Source of the DNA: Acridotheres tristis
Taxonomy: Eukaryota > Chordata > Aves > Passeriformes > Sturnidae
Length of the DNA stretch: 64,000 nucleotides
Direction of reading: 5' to 3'
NCBI GenBank assembly: GCA_037013685.1
Contig: CM072887.1
Location: 93,578,347-93,642,346, forward strand
Below are positions 50,010 through 61,751 of the stretch, piece after piece; position 1 is the first letter of the stretch; every line of letters begins with the position of its first letter. The notes under the pieces are model-generated. The model saw only the letters and a program-made list of their open reading frames with translations. It was not told the origin of the DNA and made no database searches. The position numbers and the translations under genes are program-made.

Positions 50010-53000
50010 TTCTGATACTCTAACAGTAATTAGAAACTGAATTTGGAGGAGTACTTACTGGGATGAATTAACAAAGTAGATTTCCGTGCATCCCAGCACA
50101 ACTGTTGTGCATCTGGCAATACCTCCCAACCAGCAATCAATGTGCCCAAGTCCAGACGCCAGAGACTTGAGGCTCTGGAATCCAGCACTTAGGGAATTCT
50201 CAGCCTATCAGTTTTCCTGCCACCATGCTTCACTTCAGAAAACAGGCCCTGGATTATAAAGATGTTTCCAAGTTCTTCTCCTTTAATAACAGCAGAGCTG
50301 TAGGGGTAACCAGTCAGAAATGGAGAAATATACTTTTTTCATTAAAAATTCCCATACTGCAGATCAGGGCAGAAGCAAATCACTGCTATGAAGTGCTGAA
50401 AATGAGCAGCACCTGAATCGCCTCTTTCTCCTTGTGTTCCCTGATCTTCTTGGTTCCATATGATTCCACGATTTTAGCTGAGTGTCCTCAGTTTTTTCAT
50501 CACCATGATGCTCACAGCACCCACCACTGTTGAAAATGGTGCCTGTTCATGCCAAAGACATAGAGCTGGGTTAATTCACTGCCTAAAACCTGTGCAGTTG
50601 TCTCTTGTTCACTTGTAAAGGCAACAATGGGCTAATTTAAGTATATAAATAGAGACCAGTCTACTGGAGCGACTTGTCATTTAGTTTCACACATTTAATA
50701 TTTACATAATTTTTTGTGAGAAGAGAGTAGTTGTGATGCAATATGTGATTACAGTCATAAAGGTAAAACTTACGTAAAAACCATCTTGTAAATGAGATAG
50801 CTGTATTCACAAGGCTCTTCTCTGCAGAACACAAAGCTCTGCAAAAGCACATATAAGTGCTTCTAACCACCTTTTATGCACAGCTAACTTACTGCTGTTG
50901 AATCATTTTCTTTATGCTATAGCTGTGGCAGTGTTTGAAATAAAGAGCAGGACCACATGCTCTGCTCTATAAACAGTTAGGTACACCACTGATACTTAAA
51001 AGTAATTTTAAATAATAATTCAGTCGTGGGGGGAAATAGATTTAAACAGTAAAAGCACTGTCTCAAATAAAAAACTTGGGATGTGAACAGAAAACAAACA
51101 AAAAAAGCAAGCTAGTAAGCTCGACTGGAACAGCATGGAACCAGGTGCTTGGGAATATGCTGAGTCCTGAGAAGTTGTTATGCAGACCAGAGTAGGCAGC
51201 ATACACTGCTACAAACATGGAAAGCAGGAAAAGAGAATTATTCAACAATAACTTGCACAGTGTGAGCAGAAATACTGCTCAATTGTTATGGAAGAGTGGT
51301 CCTATCAGAGAAAGTGAAATCTTCGGGTTTCAGTTTCATTTTTGTGCTTGTGAGTGATTTTGCAAGTGCAAGTACTTTCTGTATCTCTTCTTGAAGTGTG
51401 TAAATATATAACTCACTGCCCTCTTCCTCAGATTATAATATTAATTATGCCTTTTGGAGAAAATTATAAACATTCTCTCAGAGGATGCAGTTCCATTCTC
51501 CAAGAGGTCAAATCACTGGTGGGCATTGAAAATGTTCTCATGTCATTCCTCTGCATTCACTGTTCCCACTGCAGGTGTCTGTTCACTAGATGCATTTCTG
51601 CTATTTATTGTATTTTTTCACTGAGCATCCTTGAGTGTTTGGGGTTTTTTTCATATCTGATCTAGTGCCTCTGGAAGTCAATTTAATCTTAATCAATTTC
51701 ATCAAGACTTCTCATTTACAACCAATATTTCAGAATACTTAAATCTTTCAAAAATCTTTCAAAAACAGATGGAGTTTTAGCCCTACTTGGAATTTTCTGA
51801 TAGCTTACTATTTTGACAATACAACATGTCAGTTATTTCAAAATTTTACACTGACATGACATTATCAGGTGTACATAAATGATTAATTATTCATGTTTGT
51901 TGCATTATCGTTATTCCATTACACTTTTTTTTTTAAGGGAATAACAATCTATTATGATAGATGATCAGGTCCGTATTTATCTTTGTATCCACTGGAAAGT
52001 AAATTAAAAAAAAGAAACATTTTGCAATTACATTGAGGAGGTTAATTTTAATTTAAGTATTTTGGCATATTTTGTATATTAGTTGAATATTGGTCCTGTT
52101 TCAATAGAAACATGGCCAATGACTTATGTTGATAGAGATAACAATGTATAAATAACTTATGATTTTAAGTAAGGAACTTAAGGTTCTTGGGATGGTCTCA
52201 GGTTATACTTATCTGTAAAAAATGGAGATGACTTTATTGTTTCTGAAAGTGCTAAGTGTAAAGAAGGGAAAGCTACTTGACTTTTTATTTGAAAAAAACA
52301 GTTGTTATGTGCCCTTGAAATTTGTATTAGGAGCATTCCCACATGTACTTTTGTATCAATGTTCCCAGGAATTATTATCTTAAATATCGCAGTTTGTCCA
52401 GTGTGGGTGGCAAGCATCATCAGTAGCTGAGCCACACAGCACATCTGTGGGAATTTCCATCCCAAAATAATCAGTTTGAAATGTGCAGCTGTTGCTTCTC
52501 CACCCCTCCATCATGCAATCTTGTTTGCAAAGTGAAAGGCAATTGCCACTTCTTGGTGAAAACCTGCAAGAATATGTGATGGAGGAGAAGTGTGGAGATT
52601 TTTAATGAAATCGGTGTTTTTCTCCAGTGTACGAGCATCATTGACAATGATGCCCAGAGCTGGTTCATATTCTCATCAGTAACCCTCAATGGGGCATAAG
52701 TCTGACTTGGCTATTGTTGTTCATGAAAAAAAAGGTGTATATTTCAGATATTCCTTTTAATGTTTTTTTTACACCCAAAGAAGAAAAAAGATATGTAGAC
52801 ACTTTATAGGAAAAGCTTCAAACCACTTCCAGACATGCCTTTGAAAGTCAGTGGGCATTGGCAGAATTCCTTAAGAACTCAGGGCTTTAGGATTAAATAG
52901 TCAGTGGTGACATTAATACTCAGGTATTCCCCTCTAATTGCCATTTGTTCTTATTTGTACACGTAAATCTTCATTGAAAGGGAAGATCATCTTTTCTTCA

Positions 53001-53838
53001 CTAACCAACAAAAGTTCTGAACTATCAAGTATATTGCAGTCTATGAAACAGAGAAAAAAGTGATCTACAGCAGGTAATTGGCACAAGATTTTCAGTTTTA
53101 AAACGTTACACAACATGATCTCAGAAGTTCTTTTTGAAGACATTTAAATTAGTATACTCTACTGCAGCCAGTAACCATACCTTGTTAAATGTTTCCTGAC
53201 AGTTCACTACCTCTGTCCTAAAAATGCATTAGTTCAGCAGTTTATAATTGAGTCAAACCTAAATAGGTGTCAAAATTCTATATAGACACATAAAGACTGA
53301 ATATTGTTCATCTTTGCCATGTGATAATTAAATGTTTGATGGAGCTCTTTGTGGTTTTGCATATTGCAGGTTTCTTTTCTTTTTGGAGGAAGGTGTTACT
53401 GAGGTCAATGCAACAAAATGAGCCCATATATGTGATCCTCTTAGTATAAGGAACTACTTGCAGTTAATCTTGTAATGATCAAAATAAAATTAACAAAATT
53501 TTTTCATACTCATAGTGTTTCAAATCTAAATGGTATTCATTATATCTTTTACTACATATTTTATGTGTTTCAGTTGGAAAATTAAAAAAGACATCTGAAA
53601 CGCAGCATTTTTGGGTGTGTGCAGCTTTGCTTTTGTTCCTTTTTTTATTGGAAATGCAGCCTCTCAACATGTGCATGATTATAGATTTGCATAGTGTAAA
53701 ATTACTGTAATTTTATCTGTTCAGGAAGACAGAAAGGGATTTAATAAGTAGTAAAAATTAAACTAGGAAGTAATATAAAGGCAGAGTGTATATATTTTGC
53801 ACTTTTAAATAACCTTTTATAAAAAGAATCTATTATCG

Positions 53839-53852
53839 TACAGTATACTGTA
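53839..53852. repeat. 14-bp perfect palindrome
   Basis: TACAGTATACTGTA reads identically on both strands, in A+T-rich intergenic DNA. Confidence 0.8.
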
Positions 53853-55440
53853 ATTCCACTTTGTAGTGATACTCTTGCTATTGTCACAGTATTGTCTTTA
53901 AATCTGGATATGAATGGTTTGTATATGTACACACTTCAAAAGTGATTTCTACAATGGAATATGTGCTCCCTTTCACTGTTATTAGCATCCAACTGGAGAA
54001 ATATTCACTAATTATTTTTTTTATAAATTATGAATGTACAGTGTAAATTAGCAAATCAAATATTGTAGCAATGAAGAGATGCACTTTAAAAATATGAAAG
54101 TGTCTATCTCCAAGAGTGTTATTTTGTATAGATGTTTTTGAATAAATAATTTATTGCTCATTAGTGGGTTTTTTGTCATTTGTGAAATAAATATAAGGTA
54201 TTTGATAGCAGTTATTTGAGTTTTATATTTTGTTATTAGTGATTTTAGTGAGTTTCTTACTTCTTAAAATTAAGGTTTTGTAATTAGAACAGTAAAGGAC
54301 TTACACACACATTTTCCTTTTCATTCAATAAATCATTGTTGACTTAATCTAGCTGCTGTGAGGAAGCCAAGGTGCAACCCATGATCAGCCCCTAGTCCTT
54401 TCACTAATCAACCAGCGAAAGGTCATTGCCACAACATCTTCCTTCAGTCATCAAGACCAATTTGGCCATTGAAATCAAGGTATGGAGAGAGGGGAACATA
54501 GCAAGGAATTGGAAGCACTTCCATTTTCCATGGTTTAAATGCAGCCAGTTGATAAATATCAACTGGAAGGCTTAATGACCACAGTATACATTTGCTTCAG
54601 TGAGAGATCAGAGCTGAAATTCTGAACTGGAAAGTACCAAACAGCAAAATGTCTGCAGCCTACAAATTTGGGCATAATTCAAATTTTTAATCTAAGATTT
54701 ATTCTAGATTTGTTCCTTGCTTTGCTAACAGAGAAAAAAATATGGCACATTAGGACCAAGTCACCTCTACCAGAAAGATGTTTGGAAAAAGAGACTTCAG
54801 AAAAGTTTTATAAACAGGGTTTTTTTCTTTTTTAATGTATTCTAGTATATCTAGCTTATAAAAAACCCCCACATTTATATTCTGAAGGAAAAGTATAAAT
54901 CCTGAATATAAACCTAAAATGAAAACGATGCTTGCTTGTAATGGATCTGAGCTTGCTATCTTAGATAATCACAGACATCAAAGACATCATCAAAGACAAC
55001 CTATAAGTTGTCTTTAAGTTAACACATTTCAGTCATCCCTGCTCTTAGTCTTTGAACCCAGAGGTATCCTAGTATCCCAAAACTGAATCTGAAGTAAGAT
55101 TTAGACAACTAAACTGAAAGTACAGGATGAAAAAGCAATCACAGAAAAAGCCTTTTGTCCATAGAGGCTATAAATCTTTGCACATCCTTAACATCCTAAA
55201 TTTCCCACATATTCTTATGTTCTCATGTCGGCAGAGGCCACCTGGGAGGAAGGCTGCTTTGTCCACAGAAAGGCTTGATGCTACAGTACATTTTTAGAGT
55301 GCAGTCAGTCTCCCTGGAAGATGACATGGCAGCTGCAATTTCTATTAAAATATGTAGTGGCAGATGGGGAAAGGCAGAGTAACATCAACATTTAACGCCC
55401 ATTGATTACAGCGCTGGGAAAATGTTCTTCTAGCAAGTGA

Positions 55441-55925
55441 GCTCCTAGAGCAGACAAATTTTTAGATGTCTGCCTGTCCCTCTTCTCTGCTCAGGGCTTC
55501 CCCTGAGGAGAGCACAGGAGAGTGTGTACCTGCATTGTGGGTGGCAGCCTGGCATTTTACATCCAGCAGTCTCTGCTGAGATCAAGTTCAGTGTCCAGCC
55601 TGGGGGAATCAGCAGGGCAGGAAGGACAGGGGGACAGGGCAGGCAGCTGGGGTGTTGTGTACTCCTTAAGCTTCCACTTCTCTTTGCATGTGCCTGAGTC
55701 CTTGAGTGCAATATCCCAGCTGCCTTTATTGTCTCAGGAGGCTGCTGTGAATGGCAGCACTTTTTGGCCTGCTGCTGAGGTTGTGCCACTATGGAGGGGA
55801 GGAGGCAGATTTGCTGGAAAAGGAGAGTAAGCACAGATGAAGGTGCAAGCTTTGGTAACCCAGCAGGCAGGGCAGTAATCTGGGGAGGTGTAATCCTGAG
55901 CTCTGGTGCCAAAGAGAAATATGCA
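55441..55925. other. GC-richer intergenic island, unassigned
   Basis: About 480 bp with clearly higher G+C than the flanks and fewer stops on both strands, giving a 155-codon open frame on the - strand (55445-55912) and a 102-codon frame on the + strand. Neither translation shows a recognisable domain; both are Pro/Ser/Leu/Gln- or Ser/Gly-rich, as random GC-rich sequence gives. It may be a decayed repeat, a regulatory element or a non-coding exon. Confidence 0.35.
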
Positions 55926-58663
55926 GAGATGTGAGGAAGGTCTCATTTATGTGCAGCTTAAAGTGCATTTTACTATGACATATCGGACTTTTTCACTTCC
56001 CTGTGGTAGTAAATTGTGTTTCTCATGGCAATAGTTGTAATTGCTTTGCACTAAATTATATTAACTATATCAGGTGGTTTGTTCTACTTCATGCTTGGAA
56101 TGACACAGCTGAATTATTTTCTGCAGTATGGAGCTCAAAAGAGAAGAAAATTCCTAGTTTTTGAGGGGGGAAAAAAAGTGGAGTTTTTTCAACTGCAGAA
56201 AAAATGTTTAGACAGCGGCAAATGTTAAAATATTACCATTTAGTCTTATAATTTTTAATACTGATTGGGGTTAGTTGCAAGCTTAGTGATTTTTGCAAAT
56301 GAAAGAAGCTGTTCTTCACAGTTCATTTTTATTAAACTAGGTTGTACTCAGTCTGCACTGCAGCCTGTGAAATGGTGCTAGCAGCATTGCACCTGACAGA
56401 GAAATGAGTGGGTTAATTTTTAAGTACCCAAAGAGAAGAAGTTGTTTTACTTTTCTCACTTCTGAGAGCTGGACTTTTTTGTGCATATGCAGCCCTGTTT
56501 AATGATTCAGGTGCAGCTTTTGTGCATCCAAAGGGGGAACTTTACTTGATGGTGTCAAAAGGAGAGCAAGAAGAGAGAAGAGCTTAAGAGTACTTGTTCT
56601 GTATCTCTGCCATCTGTGAAACTCCCATTGTATAAAATACTTATTGCCTACCCAGCACAGAGGATTTTAAAGCATATAAATCCCTCCTCGTTCTATACAA
56701 AATTGTGATGAAATTCAAGAGAATTGTAAGTAACAATTAAAAGAGACCCACAACAGAAGAACAAGGGTAAGGCCAAAGAATATTAAGCAAAATAGGGACA
56801 GAGGAGGAGAGAGAGGGAGAGATGGAGGTAGAAAGCCTGAGCAAATGGAAGGTGGGGATATAGGAACGGGCTGGAAACTGAAAATAGAATGTGAGATCTG
56901 AAGGAGGGGCATACATGATGACACTGAGGGATGTAAAGGTTGGAGAGCTAAGGGAGGGAGGGTGTCCCTGCCTGGAAAACTGGTCAATGTCTGTACCTTT
57001 GGTTGAGAATTAGAGAAGTAGTCCCTCTCAGACATTAATACTGAGCATTTGCAGGTGTGTTACTGGGATGAAGGGGCAGGAAGAAGGATGGAAACTCTGA
57101 ATAGAACTGGGGCAAAATATGTTGTCAGGTAAGACATTTCCTGGTGATGCAAGTAAGTTGATACAGTTTGTAACAATCATTAAAATTACTCAAAATTAAT
57201 AGAAAAAAGATCAAAGCTAGAAAGAAGGACTTTAAAAGTGTGTGGTCTCATATTTTAATTTCTTGCCCAGAATATTTAAATCTTATCCATTTTCAGAGTT
57301 ATTTTGTTGTAATTTGTGCTCTTATCCAACTCACTTAGACATTAGGTGCATTCACCTTAAGGGAAGCACAGCACAGTTATATCTCAAAGCTTTGACCAAT
57401 GTAGGGAACACAGAAAGATGAAACTTCGGGAGATAAATGAGACCAAGGTAAAATAGAGCTGGAAAGAAAAGAGGAGAAAGTTACTGAAGGTTTCAACAGA
57501 AACTAGTGAGGAAAAGCAAAGTCAGAGCAGTCTGTTAAGGATACAGACAGCTATTTGCTTACACACATGGGCCAGGTTAACACTGACTTATAAAGCAAGT
57601 TTAAATTACAGAACACAACTTCATTTTTGCAAAAGTGTTGTATCTAAGTATATCCAAGGCCTTCAGAATAACTGCTCTTTGCCACTTCATTCTTACCTAT
57701 TTAATTCGCTGAATGTTTTGTTCTTGAGAACTACTGTAGTTGATCAATACAAAATATACTGAAATATAAAAAAATCATATTAGACATAGGATGTTGCTAA
57801 TAACATTTTTAATGGAGGACCTTTCACATTTCTGTAAGAAAGCCAATGTAACTATGCTATCTTGTTCCCGTGCCTTTTCAACCTTCCAGCATTTTCTAAA
57901 ACAGCAACTGGCCTCCAGATCTCGGATTCAAAGTCTTCAGCACCCAAAACTGAGCAAAGCAGTCACTTCACTGCATAGGATTAGCTACAAAGTGGCTAAG
58001 ACCCCGAAGTCTTATGGGAAGAGATGAGTTCTCGATCTTCTGCAACTTCTGCTTCTTGAATACCCACATTGAACCTACATGCCCCTGGCATTCTCAGGGC
58101 TAAAGGAGCATATGTACATCTGTGCAAGTTTGTCCATGTGGAATATCTATAGCTTCATGCACATCTCCTTCCTGTCTCTCAGAGAAATAGTCCTGCATCT
58201 GCTGTCCTGCAGCCAAGATGAGGCATCTGTTAAACCATTACCCAGATCTGGCACACGTACTGTTTAAAAAGAATGTTATGGCACAAGCAGTGGAGTGCAA
58301 AAGTCATCACAAACTATGGTCCCTGTGGGGCTCTAGCCGTCTGCTTGCTAATTATGTATACCAGAGCCTGGCTGTTGCACAGAAACAAACATTGCTGCTG
58401 GCAGGTTCATTCTGCCATATAATTACTGCGACTGGCACAGGCAGAATTCCAGGAAAGTTGTATCTTTTTCTGCCCATTGCTGTTGCCATTTTTCCGTGTT
58501 CCCCCTTTAAAGGATCCACCTGTTCTTTCTGCCACCTTGTACCTTGTTCTAATCTGCTTGCATCTGCCTTTCCCAGCCTGTGCTAATCTCTCTCTCTGAC
58601 AGTTAAAGTGCATCACATTAGCTAAGACATGCTTGCTATGTGGCAAGAACTTTGCTCCTATGA

Positions 58664-58759
58664 AGCTAGTGTTGATATAGCAGTGGAGTATTTAGCATCT
58701 TTGTGCATATTGAGCTAATGTTGATATATGTCAATGGTGTATTTAGCAACTTTTATGCA
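58664..58759. repeat. Degenerate tandem duplication of about 50 bp
   Basis: Copy one (58664-58707) runs AGCTAGTGTTGATAT...GTATTTAGCA...GCA; copy two (58713-58759) runs AGCTAATGTTGATAT...GTATTTAGCA...GCA. The two share long identical blocks in the same order, with small indels between them. Confidence 0.8.
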
Positions 58760-60633
58760 ACCTTTCATAAAAGTCATCTTTGTAATAAGGCAGATATGTT
58801 CACTGCCTGGGGAAATGAAGCTGTTCTTTGTGTCAGATTAGATCTCAAGAGGTGACAGTTAATTCAGAACAGTCAACATAGCTTTGTGGTCAAATCTCCA
58901 TGAAATACCAGATTTACACTCATCAGCACTTTTCTTTCCCCCCACTTCTTTTCCCTGTCTGTGAATAGCTCTCCCCTCTGCCCAAGCAGTTGTTAACAGG
59001 GGACAGTCGACTGTGTTCATCTGGTACAGACAGGCTTGAGTCAGAGCAACCTGTGGGAATGAGCACTGAGGCAATGCCACAGGCTGTTTGGGCTGGTGTT
59101 GCACTGCTGGCTAGTTACTCTCTTGCACAGGCGTACAGATGTGATGACTTTTAATTAATGAAAATTGAGGTACTAGGGTGCTATCACATGGAGCAACTGA
59201 AAAAAAAAAGGTGAGCATCTAAACTTCTCTGTGCCTCAGGGGGAAGAGAATATGGGCATCATTCTTAGGTTTATGTATATTAAAAAAAGCTACCTGTTGT
59301 CAGAAGATTATAAACATGTCTGTATGAGTTACACACCTCAACTTCAGACCCTACTTAATAATTTTTGCAGGGAGAGGAGTCATTTCTTATTCATGGTCCT
59401 TCAAGAGTATTACATTGTATTTGTCTCATCCCAAAGTTTCTACTGCCCCTGTGGTCAGTGTGTTCTTATTTATGAATGGATACCCACAACAAATTGATTA
59501 ATCATGTCCTCCTGTTAGAGCTCTGGAAGGTTCATTTTCTTTCAGAGTCCTTCAGAGTAGTCATTAGGAGAGCCTGGGACTATTCTTTCACACCGTGAAG
59601 AGATTGATATGCTTCTGTCTTCCATAGTGGCCACATTCAATCACCTTGAAAAATTGATTAGACAGCACCCTTTATAAACCAAGCTGTTTCTCTCGGGAAG
59701 ATTTCTTCATCGCACCAATATGAGTAAATTAAACTATATTAGGAAATGGTTGGGACTTGGGTAAGGGGTGCCCCTAAGGAAAATTTGTGAAAATTGTCTC
59801 TGATATATTTCTGCCCCAGGCCAGTCAACAGGGTGCTGAAATGCCCCTAGGCATGGCTGAAGGATTAGCAGAGGCCAGATGCTGTTTGTTACAGGCTGTG
59901 TAACTACGCTCATCTGGATTTGGAGATCTCCAGTAATACGGATGAAATCTGTAGTGTTTCACACACCGTTAATTCATTCTGCAGAAGCAGCTTTGCATTT
60001 CAGGGACTCCAGTATTCATATACAAGCTCCATTGTATGGCATTGCTATCTTGTATCAGAGAAAGGCATCCATGTCTTCCTTGCAGGCCTTGTGAATAAGT
60101 TCTTTAATTTGTCATGACTTTGTAGAAAACTAGAAAAAGGAGCTAGGTATCAAAATCCAAAAAAATTGCACAGTACAATCATTGTATGGACTTACAGTCC
60201 TTGATAGTACAGATATGTGTTTTGAGGGCCTTAAGCAGTCCAATGAAATAAGGTTAGAACTCTTTTTGAGAGCACATGTTGCCAGGGTGCTACAGCTGAA
60301 AGGACCTTTCACTTAAGTGTTTATTCCTCATTAACACAGATTTTATTATTTCTCACAGAAACTGTGATCCTCTCAGAAGGCAAATAATTCTGCTGTTGAA
60401 TACCATTGACCTTAATTGTGCATAGATTTGGTTTCTTTCTGTTGAATAAAGGGCTACCTTGTGCATCAGGGATCAACTGCATACTGGAAGAAATGAGGGG
60501 TAGATTGTTAGGGAAACCTGACATAAATGGTTGTCTAACTGTGGTGCCTACAATTATACCCGAAAGCATCCTGCTGGTTTAGAGCAATGAGCTGATCTGC
60601 CAGACAAGAAAGACCAGATTACCCATGATTCAG

Positions 60634-60783
60634 TGTCTATCTACCATTACATACCCTGCAATAAACTGCTGTGTAAAAAACGCAGCTGGACGGGTGGTCA
60701 TGGATGGGGATGCCCTGGCAGAGCTCACCACTGCCTGCCAAAAAGCAGGGCTGGGCAGCTGGGCAGCAGCACAAGGGCAGCAG
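60634..60783 (+). other. Possible exon of unknown transcript, ending in a strong donor
   Basis: A GC-richer segment closes with CAGCAG|GTAAGTG at 60783/60784, a near-perfect splice donor. It has an open frame across it (NAAGRVVMDGDALAEL then TTACQKAGLGSWAAAQGQQ). Possible acceptors are the CAGs at 60631-60633 (weak pyrimidine tract) and 60601-60603. The translation matches no protein I recognise, and three other frames are also open, so this could be a non-coding RNA exon or chance. Confidence 0.2.
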
Positions 60784-61665
60784 GTAAGTGTTGCATGCCA
60801 GTCGGCAGGAGGAGTAATGCCTGAATGAGGGGGGCACAAATTTGGTGTTCTTTCTGTCCATTCTTGGGTTTTTTCTCCTTCTCACAAAGAGCTGGCGTGA
60901 CAGTACTGGGCATTGGGACCCAAGGGAATTGTATGCAGGAGCCCGGAACTAAGGCAGGCCTGGGGGGTCAGGACCTTGTGGAGAAGGCTTTCTTCTCTTT
61001 CTTCTTCACACCCTTGTAACATCTTTCAATTTTTAATTGCATTATTTTGATATTTGCAAGCTATGTTTTATTTCATTGCCAGAGTTGTTTAGTTCCAGTA
61101 CAGCTCATCTTCTTATACCTTTTTCTGCAGAAATGAAAACTTGTTCCCTACAGGTTTTTGTTTTAAAATGCAAATGCTCAACCACTTACAATGACAAACT
61201 TCAGCATTTTCCCACCAAACCAAGCACCTTCACACCTTTAAGCCTCACATTGTTAAAGCTTACTCACAGTCTGCAAATCTCAAAAGTGGATGTCATGAAC
61301 TTGTAGTAGAGTTACCAATTACAAATATTGACACAAAGTCTTTTTTTAATTTTTTTTTATTATTATTTTCTTTTATATCTCAGGGAAGTACATTATTTTC
61401 TCTTCTGCCAGAGCATTAACCTGAAAAGCCTGCTGAGAATCAGTGATAAATGATTCCTTTATATCTTTTTCTTTCTCCTGAGTCACAGCTTCTCCAGATT
61501 CTTATCACACGTTTATTATCTATAAATTTTTTTTCCAAAGACAGTACTTTATATTTGACTGTATTATTTTTTTTTTATTATTTGTCAGTCTACCATGTTA
61601 TCTATTATTAATTTTGCCTCAGTTCAGGTATGAAGACTTCAGTGAAAAAATGTATTCTTCTGTTG

Positions 61666-61751
61666 TGTCTCTCTCTGTGTGGGTGTGTGTGTGGGTGAGT
61701 ATGTATATATGCTTTTAATGTGTATATACATACAAATACAGACACATACTC
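61666..61751. repeat. TG/TC- and TA-rich microsatellite
   Basis: A composite simple repeat: TCTCTCTCTGTGTGGG, then GTGTGTGTGTGGG, followed by TATGTATATATG and its near-complement TGTATATACATACA. Imperfect units suggest an old, interrupted array. Confidence 0.85.

Larger units (their letters stand above)
48681..55440. other. Intergenic region, A+T-rich
   Basis: No gene, RNA gene or named repeat recognised. It includes an 18-nt poly(A) run (49992-50009), a 14-bp palindrome (53839-53852) and many short open frames without domain content. Confidence 0.65.
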
